Part shown: one piece after another, positions 47,883-56,292 of the stretch
Layout: each line of letters begins with the position of its first letter
Numbering within the stretch: position 1 is the stretch's first letter
Assembly (NCBI RefSeq): GCF_021654795.1
Contig: NZ_AP025344.1
Location: 3,596,501-3,660,500 of the forward strand
Reading direction: 5' to 3'
Source of the DNA: Paenibacillus dendritiformis
GTDB taxonomy: Bacteria > Bacillota > Bacilli > Paenibacillales > Paenibacillaceae
Length of the DNA: 64,000 nt
Notes under the pieces: model-generated
Databases searched by the model: none
What the model saw: only the letters and a program-made list of their open reading frames with translations
What the model was told of the DNA's origin: nothing
Position numbers and translations under genes: made by a program

Positions 47883-48581
47883 TTATAAAAAGGCGGAAAC
47901 GGCATATGGCCCCTTCATCGCAAATCCTTCGGCCATGGCAAAGCCTCTGGCCTGCCCAAGCAAGGCGTCTCGCGCCTCGACCCGTTCCACATACCCTTGA
48001 TTAAGCGGCGTCAGGACGACATCATCCGTCCCGCTCGGACGGATGAATTGAGAAGAATAGGCCTGCAGCGCCTTGCGCTTCTCTTCATAGACATCCGTCA
48101 CATCGAGCAGAATCTGGGCAGGAGCGATATCATTAATGAAATAATAAAAAACCTGCTCTACCTGATGCGCTGGCATATCGGGCATATAGCGGCGAAGCTT
48201 CGCATTGAAAACCGCTTCCTGCACAATGCGGCTGCATTGAATATGATCAGGGTGGCGATCCTCCCAGTATGGCATAAATACGATGCGCGGACGATAGCGG
48301 CGGATCGCGCGCACGACCGCATCGATATGCTCGCGCCGGAGCTCTAGCCCCCGGTCAGGCAGCTTCAGATTGTCTCGAACCGTCAGGCCAAGAATGTCGC
48401 TTGCCTGCTGCGCCTCGCCGCGCCGCCGCTCCACCGTGCCATTCGAGGACATCTCCGCCTCCGTCAGATCGCAGATGCCGACACGAAAGCCGAGCCTCGT
48501 ATGCTTGGCGATTGTGCCCGCCATCCCGATCTCCACATCGTCCGCATGCGCGCCGAAGGCAAGGATATCCAGCTCTTGCAT
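47883..48581 (-). CDS. bshB1: N-acetyl-alpha-D-glucosaminyl L-malate deacetylase
   Basis: A zinc-dependent LmbE/PIG-L-family deacetylase, the second bacillithiol step, 232 residues. Metal motif AFGAHADDVEIGMAG at the N-terminus and the third ligand in WEDRHPDHIQCSRI. Its ATG overlaps the mgsA stop by 1 nt (TAATG), so the two are translationally coupled. Bacillithiol detoxifies electrophiles including methylglyoxal, which gives the mgsA neighbour a logical link (known chemistry, inferred here). Confidence 0.94.
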   Translation of the reverse strand: MQELDILAFGAHADDVEIGMAGTIAKHTRLGFRVGICDLTEAEMSSNGTVERRRGEAQQASDILGLTVRDNLKLPDRGLELRREHIDAVVRAIRRYRPRIVFMPYWEDRHPDHIQCSRIVQEAVFNAKLRRYMPDMPAHQVEQVFYYFINDIAPAQILLDVTDVYEEKRKALQAYSSQFIRPSGTDDVVLTPLNQGYVERVEARDALLGQARGFAMAEGFAMKGPYAVSAFL

Positions 48582-49003
48582 TACTCTTCCACTCCCGGCT
48601 TGTATTTATGAGACAATTCCCGCCATGCAAAATCGCCGCGCTGCAGCGCCTTAACCAAAATTTCCGCCGTCGCGACATTCGTCGCCACCGGAATGCCCTG
48701 TACGTCGCATAGACGAAGCAGCGCGATAATATCTGGCTCATGCGGCTGGGCCATTAACGGATCACGCAGGAAAATAATCAGATCCATTTCATTTTCGGCC
48801 ACAAGTGCGCCAATCTGTTGATCGCCGCCGAGCGGCCCCGATTGGAAGCGATGGATGTCCAAATCGGTTTGCTCCATAATGCGAAGCCCCGTCGTGCCCG
48901 TCGAGTATAACTGGTGGCCGCGGAACACACTCTCATACGCCGTCACGAAGTTGACCATCTCGTCTTTTTTGCGGTCATGTGCGATAAATGCGATTTTGTA
49001 CAT
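48581..49003 (-). CDS. mgsA: Methylglyoxal synthase
   Basis: Converts dihydroxyacetone phosphate to methylglyoxal and phosphate. The 140-residue protein shows [49 protein letters not shown] with the catalytic Asp, and [15 protein letters not shown]. All residues of the phosphate site appear intact. It lies 41 nt downstream of dapB and is coupled to bshB1. Confidence 0.96.
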   Translation of the reverse strand: MYKIAFIAHDRKKDEMVNFVTAYESVFRGHQLYSTGTTGLRIMEQTDLDIHRFQSGPLGGDQQIGALVAENEMDLIIFLRDPLMAQPHEPDIIALLRLCDVQGIPVATNVATAEILVKALQRGDFAWRELSHKYKPGVEE

Positions 49004-49044
49004 GTCGTAACCCTCCGTTGCGATATCCCCTGTAAAAAACGGGC

Positions 49045-49848
49045 TTAGTCGTCCAGCAGATGTTCAAATCCGTAAACCAGCTCTTGAAGCTCCATCACTT
49101 TCTTCACCGCGACGTTGACGCCCGGCATATAGCCGGCCCGTTCATAAGAATCATGGCGAATTTTCAAGGTTTGTCCATAACCGCCGAAAATAACCTCCTG
49201 CTGCGCAAACACCCCGGGAAGCCGTACGCTATGGATGCGGAACCCATTATAGTACCCTCCGCGCGCGCCTTCCAGCTTTTCTTCTTCGTTCGGATTGCCC
49301 TGGCGCTTCTCTTCTCTCGTCTCCGAAATGAGCTCGGCCGTCTTAATCGCCGTCCCCGAAGGCGCGTCCAGCTTTTGATCCCCGTGATATTCAATAATCT
49401 CAACATCCGGGAAATATTTGGCCGCCTGCTGCGCGAAGCGCATCATCAAGATCGCTCCAATCGAGAAGTTCGGCGCGATGAGGCCCCCGATTCCTTGATT
49501 CTTGCACATTTCGCCCAAGCGTTCAATATCTTCCGGAGCGAATCCCGTCGTTCCGATCACCGGGCGAACCCCGTATTGGATCGCCAGCTCGGTATGCTGC
49601 AGGACGGCCTGCGGCGTCGTGAAATCAACCATCACATCCGGCGCGCTCGCTTCCAGCGCCTTCTCAAGATCGGACTCGACGATGACGCCGCAGGGCGGCA
49701 ATCCGGCCAGCGAACCGGCGTCGACAGGTCCGGCTGAACGGTCGACAGCGGCTACGAGGCGAAGCTTGTCATCTCCCAGCACCATTTTTACGACTTCCCG
49801 GCCCATTCGTCCTCCTGCTCCGACTACGGCTACTTTGATTTGTTCCAT
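49045..49848 (-). CDS. dapB: 4-hydroxy-tetrahydrodipicolinate reductase
   Basis: NAD(P)H-dependent step of lysine and diaminopimelate synthesis; its product also feeds spore dipicolinate. Rossmann start [50 protein letters not shown], the catalytic [19 protein letters not shown] and [17 protein letters not shown] 49848 ([10 protein letters not shown]) is preferred to the longer frame because the family starts there and GAAGGG precedes it. Confidence 0.95.
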   Translation of the reverse strand: MEQIKVAVVGAGGRMGREVVKMVLGDDKLRLVAAVDRSAGPVDAGSLAGLPPCGVIVESDLEKALEASAPDVMVDFTTPQAVLQHTELAIQYGVRPVIGTTGFAPEDIERLGEMCKNQGIGGLIAPNFSIGAILMMRFAQQAAKYFPDVEIIEYHGDQKLDAPSGTAIKTAELISETREEKRQGNPNEEEKLEGARGGYYNGFRIHSVRLPGVFAQQEVIFGGYGQTLKIRHDSYERAGYMPGVNVAVKKVMELQELVYGFEHLLDD

Positions 49849-49877
49849 CCTCGCCCTTCCTTTCCTTATCGTACCCG

Positions 49878-50258
49878 CTAAGCGTCTGGATCTTTCTCGA
49901 TCCGAGTCCACCGATCAGCGTCTCTCGTGGTGAATTTGTGCATGACGTCGTCATGCGCCTTCGTCAAGTCAATGCCAAGCGAATTGGCAAAGCACAATAG
50001 AATGAACAGGATATCCCCGAGCTCCAGTTCGATGGAATTGTCCGCTTCCGAAGCCTTTTTCGGCTTCTCGCCATACGAATGATTCACTTCTCGGGCCAAT
50101 TCGCCGACCTCTTCCGACAAACGCGCCAACAAGGCAAGCGGGCTGAAATATCCTTCCTTGAACTGCGATATGTAACGGTCCACTTCGCGCTGCATTTCCG
50201 CCAACGGCTTCTCGCGCAGCGACGACAAGAGCACCTTCAAATCCGAATTTGTCGCCAT
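49878..50258 (-). CDS. MazG-like nucleotide pyrophosphohydrolase (YpjD-like)
   Basis: An all-alpha NTP pyrophosphatase of 126 residues, the single-domain form. The metal-binding ExxE...ExxD pattern is in LSEEVGELAREV and SIELELGDILFILLCFAN. Such proteins cleave non-canonical or excess nucleoside triphosphates. The start ATG 50258 has GAAGGGG upstream. It lies just upstream of dapB, matching B. subtilis ypjD-dapB. It is divergent from the YitT-family gene. Confidence 0.9.
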   Translation of the reverse strand: MATNSDLKVLLSSLREKPLAEMQREVDRYISQFKEGYFSPLALLARLSEEVGELAREVNHSYGEKPKKASEADNSIELELGDILFILLCFANSLGIDLTKAHDDVMHKFTTRDADRWTRIEKDPDA

Positions 50259-50424
50259 GCCATCCCCTTCTTCGTCAGCTGTTTCATGTTTCATTTCTGC
50301 TACTATGTTAACGTATACCCGGCTGGAAAACAAATGCTTTTTATATGTAACTTATTTCGATATACTAAGAATGCGCCGCTGAGGCGCGAAGTTTATCTTC
50401 ACTAAAAAAGGAGCCTTGCCACAC

Positions 50425-51294
50425 GTGAATTCGACCTGGCTGAAGCGCATATGGCAGACCTACCTGCCAATAACGATCGGAACCGCCGTGTACGCGTTCG
50501 GTCTGATTTACTTCATTCTTCCCAACCAGCTTATGGAAGGCGGCGTCACCGGGATTACGGTGCTGCTGAACTATGCCGCAGGCATTCAGCCGTCCATTTC
50601 CACGCTTTTGCTGAACATCCCGCTTTTTGCAATCGGGTGGAGAGCGTTGGGAACCCGGCAGTTAATATACAGCATCTATGGCGTTCTGTCCCTTACCTTT
50701 TTTTTGTGGCTGTTCGAACGGGGCGTGGCCCAACATTGGATCCTCCCGTTCCAGACCGAACATGATTTCATCCTTGCTCCCCTGTATGCGGGGGTTACGT
50801 TAGGGGCCGGCCTTGGCATCGTGTTCCGCTTCGGCGGCACGACCGGAGGCGTAGACATCCTGGCCCGCATCGCGAACCGAAGGTTCGGGATCAGCATGGG
50901 GCAGTTCATTTTGCTGCTCGATATCTTCATCATCGGCTCCGCCTTATTCTACATCCCGAAGGAAAAAATACTGTACACTCTCGTAACCGTTTTCATCTCT
51001 TCCCGAATCATCGATTTTATTCAGGAAGGGGCGTATGCGGCCAAAGCCTTCACCGTCATCACCGACCATGCCGAAGCGATCTCGCAGGCGATAACCGGCG
51101 AGATGGAACGAGGGGTAACGCTCATTCCAGTCATTGGAGCCTATTCCCGTGAACAAAAGCAAATGGTGTACTGCGTCGTCAGCCGCACCGAAATGCGACG
51201 TTTCAAAACGCTCGTCAAACAAAACGACCCGCGCGCTTTCATCGTCGTCAGCGATGTTCATGACGTGCTGGGAGAAGGCTTCCGCGAAGACTGA
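50425..51294 (+). CDS. YitT-family membrane protein (DUF161/DUF2179), YpjC-like
   Basis: A 289-residue membrane protein. About five hydrophobic segments (such as TIGTAVYAFGLIYFILP and SIYGVLSLTFFLWLF) contain GGVTGITVLLNY and FRFGGTTGGVDILARIANR, typical of YitT proteins; a soluble C-terminal DUF2179 domain follows (GVTLIPVIGAYSREQKQMVY). GTG 50425 is at good spacing from AAGGAG; the TTG at 50416 is too close. A hairpin GCGCC-GCTGA-GGCGC (50372-50386) stands in the leader. Function of the family is unknown. Confidence 0.85.
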   Translation: MNSTWLKRIWQTYLPITIGTAVYAFGLIYFILPNQLMEGGVTGITVLLNYAAGIQPSISTLLLNIPLFAIGWRALGTRQLIYSIYGVLSLTFFLWLFERGVAQHWILPFQTEHDFILAPLYAGVTLGAGLGIVFRFGGTTGGVDILARIANRRFGISMGQFILLLDIFIIGSALFYIPKEKILYTLVTVFISSRIIDFIQEGAYAAKAFTVITDHAEAISQAITGEMERGVTLIPVIGAYSREQKQMVYCVVSRTEMRRFKTLVKQNDPRAFIVVSDVHDVLGEGFRED

Positions 51295-51975
51295 CCGCAA
51301 TGAAATATATCGGGGATGAAGACTCGTAACATTTTGAAGCCGCCGGGGGCTCACGCTTCCGGTTTTTGTTTGCTTGCTTTTTAAAGGGAACGAACGATGA
51401 ATGGCTGGCCATTCACGTCATGCATGAGCGGATAAGTCGGGAAATAGACCGTCTCATGTAATTATCGCATGCTTCATGAGGGAATACCCGGTCCGGCAAC
51501 TGGAGCGCCTCGGTAACGCATGTATTCCCTCTGGAAGGCGAGATTTGCTCCAAATAGCATAGGATCTGCATGTCATGTAATCCAGTGTGATTCATGGCTG
51601 TCAGCGCTCTTTTCACTACTCTCCCGTTGCGTCAGGCAGCCTATGCTATACGATTCTTCAATAATTCCCCTCGTCCCGCCCAGGCCTCCTTCCGCCACTT
51701 TATCCTGATATCCCGTTCATTCAGAAAAACCGATCTATCTCGATGCAAAAGGGGGAATGTCTTGAAGTAAGAGGCCCCCATCACGAAAAAAATTGCTGCG
51801 CTAACATGCCTCCCTTCATTTTTCCAGCAACGATTATGTCATTCCAGTTATAGGGCAGTTACAGATGATCTGCAAATAACATTGGCTTCCGCTTTGCCTG
51901 ACTCGAAGGGAGAGTGAAAAGAAGTAGGGAGATAGAAAACAAATCGTTTGAACCCGTTTTTTTGGAAAGAAAGGG
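51295..51975. other. Gene-poor, dyad-rich intergenic stretch
   Basis: No convincing gene in 680 bp. Two notable inverted repeats: TGAATGGC-TG-GCCATTCA (51398-51415) and AGGGAATAC (51479-51487) with GTATTCCCT (51532-51540). A hairpin plus TTTTT near 51336-51370 may end the YitT-family transcript. A minus-strand frame of 67 codons spans 51413-51616 but has no known family. It could be a dispersed element. Confidence 0.4.
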
Positions 51976-52004
51976 TTGAAACCGGAATATATGTTCGCTA
52001 TAAT
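51976..52004 (+). promoter_or_regulatory. Promoter of the transposase-like gene
   Basis: TTGAAA (51976-51981), a 17-nt spacer, and TATAAT (51999-52004). Near-perfect sigma-A promoter placed about 48 bp before the start codon. Confidence 0.8.
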
Positions 52005-52012
52005 CGAATCAG

Positions 52013-52026
52013 GGAACGTTAGTTCG
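52013..52026. promoter_or_regulatory. LexA (SOS)-box-like palindrome
   Basis: On the minus strand the sequence reads CGAAC-TAAC-GTTCC, one mismatch from the B. subtilis consensus CGAAC-RNRY-GTTYC. It lies 8 nt after the -10 element, where a repressor would block transcription. LexA binding is inference. Confidence 0.45.
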
Positions 52027-52051
52027 CATAAAACAGGATAGTCTGGAGGGG

Positions 52052-52975
52052 ATGCAAGTGGAGGAGCTGGACAAGATCGGGACATTAGAGGAGCTGTGGA
52101 ACACATTCGCGACTGAGGCAGATTGCGCCGCTTATTTGGAGAGAGTCAAATGGCCGGAAGGCTTCATTTGTCCGCGCTGCGAGCATCGCCGGGCTTATGT
52201 CATCAGGACACGCCGGCTGCCTCTGTATGAATGCCGCTCCTGCCGTCACCAGACTTCCCTTATCGCCGGCACGATTATGGAAGGCAGCAGAACCTCTCTT
52301 CGGAAGTGGCTTGCGGCAATTTGGCTCGTCTCGCTACAGGAGCGGGGAATCAATGCCGTTCAGCTGCAAGCCGTGCTCCGAGTAACATACAAGACGTCCT
52401 GGCTCATTTTACATAAAATTCGAGGCGCAATACATTACTATGATACCAAGAATCGTTTGAAAGGAGATGTTAAGGGCATTATCGTATTCTATGGGCGCCC
52501 GTTCAGTTCGCCGATCGTGATGCATAACAAGGAGACGGCGATTATCGCTGCGGAGGCTCTCTCGTTCTCCGCACACGGACCGGCTCGGCAATTCAAGATG
52601 AAACTTATCGGCAGGGAGCATCTGTCGGGCAAGCTGCTGCTTCCTTCGGGATGTCAGCACTTCCAAGATCATCATGTCGCGAAAGACGATAACTATGAGA
52701 CCGAGATTAACCGCTACATTTTCCGCATCCGCCGGGACAGCCGGCTGTATACGATGTATCGGCAGGCTCGTCAATGGTTGAACCGAACCTTCCACGGAAT
52801 CGGCCCTAAGTACCTGCAGCGCTATCTGGATGAATTCACCTTCCGGCTCAATGCGCCATGCGCTTCCGTCGCCTCTCAATTACTCCAACTATGTCTTATC
52901 CAAGCGTCGCCGGTTAGTTTAACACCTAGGAGAGAAGCGCTTCCTTCATCCCGGGCGGCATCTTGCGCGGCGTAG
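52052..52975 (+). CDS. Degenerate IS1595-like transposase (zinc ribbon retained, catalytic residues lost)
   Basis: A 307-residue protein that resembles IS1595-family transposases over much of its length. Residues about 25-75 hold the zinc ribbon (FICPRCEHRR and LYECRSCRHQTSLIAGTIM), followed by LRKWLAAIWLVSLQERGINA. The ISXO2-type catalytic start, normally V-x-x-DE-x-Y-x-GGK, is replaced by LKGDVKGIIVFYGRP, and the later Asp and Glu/Asn are not found. The closing motif FHGIGPKYLQRYLDEFTFRL is kept. ATG 52052 directly follows GGAGGGG, so GTG 52058 is the likelier start. It has a strong promoter and an intact frame, but no terminal inverted repeats were seen: either a decaying insertion sequence or a domesticated DNA-binding protein. 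Confidence 0.75.
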   Translation: MQVEELDKIGTLEELWNTFATEADCAAYLERVKWPEGFICPRCEHRRAYVIRTRRLPLYECRSCRHQTSLIAGTIMEGSRTSLRKWLAAIWLVSLQERGINAVQLQAVLRVTYKTSWLILHKIRGAIHYYDTKNRLKGDVKGIIVFYGRPFSSPIVMHNKETAIIAAEALSFSAHGPARQFKMKLIGREHLSGKLLLPSGCQHFQDHHVAKDDNYETEINRYIFRIRRDSRLYTMYRQARQWLNRTFHGIGPKYLQRYLDEFTFRLNAPCASVASQLLQLCLIQASPVSLTPRREALPSSRAASCAA

Positions 52976-53220
52976 ACAGCCTGTATTCGCGCCCGAATTC
53001 ACATCTTTCGCGGCGTCTACGGTCTAGCTCCCCTGGATAGCATCTTTCACGGTGTCTACAGTCTAGATCCGCTGAATAGCATCTTTTGCGACGTCTTCGG
53101 TCTGGATCCGCTGAATAGCATCTTTTGCGACGTCTACAGTCTGGATCCGCTGAATAGCGTCTTCGCCGCGTCTAGGGTCGGTTTTCGCGCCCGGCTCTGG
53201 TGAATAGCATCTTTCGCAGC
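52959..53220. repeat. 39-bp tandem repeat array
   Basis: Four units of exactly 39 bp (53002-53040, 53041-53079, 53080-53118, 53119-53157) begin CATCTTT and end near GGATAG or GAATAG, with a degenerate unit on each side (52959-53001 and 53158-53207) and a fragment after. Units 3 and 4 differ at only a few positions. The first degenerate unit forms the 3' end of the transposase-like gene. On the minus strand 39 bp equals 13 codons, giving DAIQRIQT-x-DVAK repeats in an open 76-codon frame that has no good start. Confidence 0.9.
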
Positions 53221-53736
53221 TTAAGGCGGTGCATGTTTTAATATGTCGGGCCGCATCACGCATTGCCGCGTGATTGCTTTCTTTCGATTGCAAGAGACTT
53301 CTATTTCGCTTTTTAGATCGGCGTCTTCAACACCGAGAGACGATGTTTCTTCTCTTCTCTATGAATACCGGTCATATGCGGCAAAGGTGGCGGTTTCTTG
53401 TGATTCCTTCAGTGTCCCTGACCTGTATTGATCGGGTGGTCAATCATTCTTCGCCTTTAGCCTGCGCGCTCCCGTCCGATACCCGTCGTGCGGAAGGGCA
53501 GGGACGAAACCAATTTTAGGCCGGGAGAGGCGCGATTGAGGAGGCGGCTGCGGTTCGTGTCCATCGTTCCTGAGCCAAGGGGAGAATATTCATAAGGACG
53601 TAAAAACCCTTGCCAGCCTTCCATGCAAATCCTCCCCCCACAATGAGGGGTCACTAAGCTAAAGCAGTGCCCCCCCGGGACGGCAGCCGCTTCGTGCGGG
53701 AACTCACATCCATATCCCAAATGTTTGGGTTGTGCA
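53221..53736. other. Intergenic stretch after the repeat array
   Basis: No convincing gene. Near 53636-53682 the minus strand forms a hairpin GGGGGCACT...AGTGACCCC, followed by a G-rich tract GTGGGGGGAGG and the text TGCATGGAAGGCTGGCAAGG. It lacks a T run. It may be a dispersed element or the end of the ypjB transcript. Confidence 0.35.
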
Positions 53737-54579
53737 TTACTTACGGAACCGGCCAGGGCGAATCGAATCATGCTCGTACCGGTATTTCTGCAATGCGACA
53801 TAGAACAGGACGGAGCAGATGATGAACGTAAATAGCAAAGTCCATTGAATCGGCAGCGCCCCGGTATCTTCTTGGCCGAAGGTCGGAGCGTCTTTGGTCT
53901 TGCCGAACAGTTGGCGAAGCCATTCATCCCCTTGCCGGTTCAACGCCTGATTGACCTCGGCAAGAGATGTCTTCTTGGCCACGGCGCGCTCGACAAGCCG
54001 GACGAGGGATTCGATGACCTCCATCGTCTCCGGACTGCGCTGAATGGCCGCTGCAGGCCGGATGCGGTCTACATGCAACAGCCACTGCTTGGCGCTGGAC
54101 AACCACTCTGCTTCTTGCGTAACCTGCTTCATTCGATTCATTTCGTCACGCAGCATTTGTTCATATTGCAGCCACATCGCTTGTTTTTTATGGATTAACG
54201 CATCGGACGCCAGCCGCAAGCGGGCCGCCGCATGCATCAGACGCTCCTCATTCAGTTCTATCGCAGGCAACGCGCGCTTTACTTGAACGATCGCGTCGCT
54301 AAGCGCCCGCACCCCTTCGACACCCGTCGCGCCGTAAAATGAAGTGTCGGTCATTGCTTCTCCCATCTGTTGCACAAGCTGCCGCGCCTGTTCGAGCTCT
54401 TGCTTCTTCACGGCCTGATATATGGCTTCCGCTTGCCGGTCCAGCTTCTGCCATCGTTCCTCCGGCTTGCCGGCTATGCCGTTCGGCTCTGATGCGGCAG
54501 CGGCCGGCGCCAGACCAAGTGTACACATGCCAATAATTCCGAGCACAATTGCTAGCCAACGTGAACGCCTAATAAGCAT
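53737..54579 (-). CDS. ypjB: Sporulation-associated protein YpjB
   Basis: A 280-residue protein with an N-terminal signal or anchor (LAIVLGIIGMCTLGLAPAAA), a long helical extracytoplasmic part rich in Gln/Glu/Arg (YQAVKKQELEQARQLVQQMG) and a C-terminal membrane helix (WTLLFTFIICSVLFYVALQ) ending in basic residues. This layout and its place after ypjA and qcrABC match B. subtilis YpjB, reported as sporulation-related. The start is ATG 54579, 6 nt after GGGAGGG. Confidence 0.85.
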   Translation of the reverse strand: MLIRRSRWLAIVLGIIGMCTLGLAPAAAASEPNGIAGKPEERWQKLDRQAEAIYQAVKKQELEQARQLVQQMGEAMTDTSFYGATGVEGVRALSDAIVQVKRALPAIELNEERLMHAAARLRLASDALIHKKQAMWLQYEQMLRDEMNRMKQVTQEAEWLSSAKQWLLHVDRIRPAAAIQRSPETMEVIESLVRLVERAVAKKTSLAEVNQALNRQGDEWLRQLFGKTKDAPTFGQEDTGALPIQWTLLFTFIICSVLFYVALQKYRYEHDSIRPGRFRK

Positions 54580-54631
54580 GTACATCCCTCCCCCATCATC
54601 GTATGGGGAGATGTCCAAATTTATGCCTCCG

Positions 54632-55267
54632 CTAACCGCTTCGTCTTGCCTGCTTCATCGCTGCCCAGCTTAACGCAACGCTAGCCCCCGTCAAGGCAAA
54701 CGTGAACACGCATACCTCCAATAAATACGGATGGAGGGTACGGGGAAGCCACGGAAACACGCCGGCGCTATAATCAACGGTATCATTGAGCCATGTCCAG
54801 CAGGCCGCGACCGTTAAGCTGGCACTGCCAAACCGAAATAAGCGTACATACAGCAGCGCTTCTACCGCCATTGCCAGATGGGAACTGATCAGCATCCAAT
54901 CCTGCCATACCATCGGGTTACCTAGGGCGGCCCCGGCAAGTATCATGGCACATGCCCATATTCCGTATTTGATGGAAGTGACTACCGCCAGGGCTTCAAT
55001 GAGCTTGGCGATGACGCTTCCCCATACGGAACGGGGTTCCGGACGTATTAATAGAAGGAAAATGCTGATTGTAAAAAATAAGCTGGCCGTCGGGCTGTCC
55101 GGGACAAATGGAAGTTGCCATCCCGGATGGTTGTTCCACGTATAGATCAATTGATCTTTATACCAATAATATCCGTACACCGTGCCAAGCAGATTGCACC
55201 AAAATAACGTCCACAGCACCCAACGACGGCTTAAAAAAGGACGGCTGAATAAAGCTGTCAGCTTCAT
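54632..55267 (-). CDS. ypjA: DUF1405 membrane protein YpjA
   Basis: An integral membrane protein of 211 residues with five to six hydrophobic segments. Recognisable DUF1405 features are LFWCNLLGTVYGYYWYKDQL, WQLPFVPDSPTASLFF and LTVAACWTWLNDTVDYSAGV. It lies between qcrC and ypjB as in B. subtilis. A terminator separates it from qcrC, so it and ypjB may have a separate promoter. Function unknown. Confidence 0.88.
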   Translation of the reverse strand: MKLTALFSRPFLSRRWVLWTLFWCNLLGTVYGYYWYKDQLIYTWNNHPGWQLPFVPDSPTASLFFTISIFLLLIRPEPRSVWGSVIAKLIEALAVVTSIKYGIWACAMILAGAALGNPMVWQDWMLISSHLAMAVEALLYVRLFRFGSASLTVAACWTWLNDTVDYSAGVFPWLPRTLHPYLLEVCVFTFALTGASVALSWAAMKQARRSG

Positions 55268-55362
55268 ATGTACTCTACCTTCTTCCGCTCCGATCCTGCA
55301 GGACATCGCGAACGCGCCCGCTTGCCGCGGGGCAGGGATCGAATGAACTAATATTTATCTAC

Positions 55363-55396
55363 AAAACGAGCCTGACCGTCATAACGGTCAGGCTCG
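55363..55396 (-). terminator. Rho-independent terminator of qcrABC
   Basis: A 13-bp perfect stem CGAGCCTGACCGT/ACGGTCAGGCTCG followed on the minus strand by TTTTG, just after qcrC. Confidence 0.88.
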
Positions 55397-55410
55397 AGTC
55401 TCTACTTATT

Positions 55411-56274
55411 TTACTTCTCTGCTTTCTGTTTCGCAAGCCATTCGGCGATATGATTCAGTTCCTCTTCGCTTGCTGCATCCTTCATTGGCGGCATGTTGCC
55501 CTTTCCGTTATGGAGGATGTCGAGGATATCATCTTTGGTTAACGTATCGCCGATGCCCCGGAGCGAAGGACCGGATTGACCCTTCAGGTCAGTGGCGTGG
55601 CAGCTCAAGCATCCCGCTTTTTTCATATAATCCATAGCAGGATCATCCTTGTCAACCAGGGCGATCTCCTTGTTCGGCTTCGGCTGTCCCGTAGGCTTGC
55701 CGGCCATCGCAGCTTCGCGGGCTTTCTCTAACCGGACCTCATGCTCCGGTCTAATGTTCAGCTCTGCCAACTCGGCCTCATAACCCAGCCAAGCGACGCG
55801 AGTCAAATAGAAACAAGCGATCAAGCTCACAATCATGAGCGCCGAAGCTACAGGGCGCTTATAGAAGCGGCGTTCCTTCCCTTTGTCCAGGAACGGCGCC
55901 AACATTAATCCGCCGAACATGATACCCGGTATGAGCACCGTGCCGATTACGACATAGCTGCCGGACGCATATGGATATTTCAAGAACTGATACAAGAACA
56001 AAAAGTACCAGTCAGGAATGGGAACGAACGCTGTATTGTTCGGGTCTGCCGGATAACCTAGCGGAGCAGGCTCCGCAATCGTTAGCACGAAAATCCCTAC
56101 CAAAGCTACGACGCCGACCATCCATTCTTTCAATAAGAAGTACGGAATGAACGCTTCGGACTTCCCTGGGAATGCGGTATAATCCGGCGGAATCGCTCTC
56201 TCGCTTTTTCTCTTGATGCGTGAATCACCGACATATACGATTTTCTCAGTATTCGACGACTTATCGTGTGCCAA
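55411..56274 (-). CDS. qcrC: Menaquinol:cytochrome c reductase, cytochrome b/c subunit
   Basis: A fusion of the C-terminal half of cytochrome b (subunit IV-like) with a cytochrome c domain, 287 residues. Membrane helices near 50-70, 85-125 and 140-160 include FVPIPDWYFLFLYQFLKYP. The haem c site is GCLSCHATDLKGQSGPSLRG, with Met ligand near GNMPPM. This fusion is typical of Bacilli. It is the last gene of qcrABC, 18 nt after qcrB. Confidence 0.95.
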   Translation of the reverse strand: MAHDKSSNTEKIVYVGDSRIKRKSERAIPPDYTAFPGKSEAFIPYFLLKEWMVGVVALVGIFVLTIAEPAPLGYPADPNNTAFVPIPDWYFLFLYQFLKYPYASGSYVVIGTVLIPGIMFGGLMLAPFLDKGKERRFYKRPVASALMIVSLIACFYLTRVAWLGYEAELAELNIRPEHEVRLEKAREAAMAGKPTGQPKPNKEIALVDKDDPAMDYMKKAGCLSCHATDLKGQSGPSLRGIGDTLTKDDILDILHNGKGNMPPMKDAASEEELNHIAEWLAKQKAEK

Positions 56275-56292
56275 TTGGTCTCTCCTCCTCTC

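Noticed and set aside
52959..53220. CRISPR array
   Set aside because: The repeat units are directly adjacent with no spacers, and no cas genes lie nearby; it is a plain tandem repeat.
53063..53293. A 76-codon minus-strand frame with 13-residue repeats
   Set aside because: It follows from the 39-bp repeat period being a multiple of three. It has no convincing start or ribosome site, so it is reported as a repeat, not as a protein.
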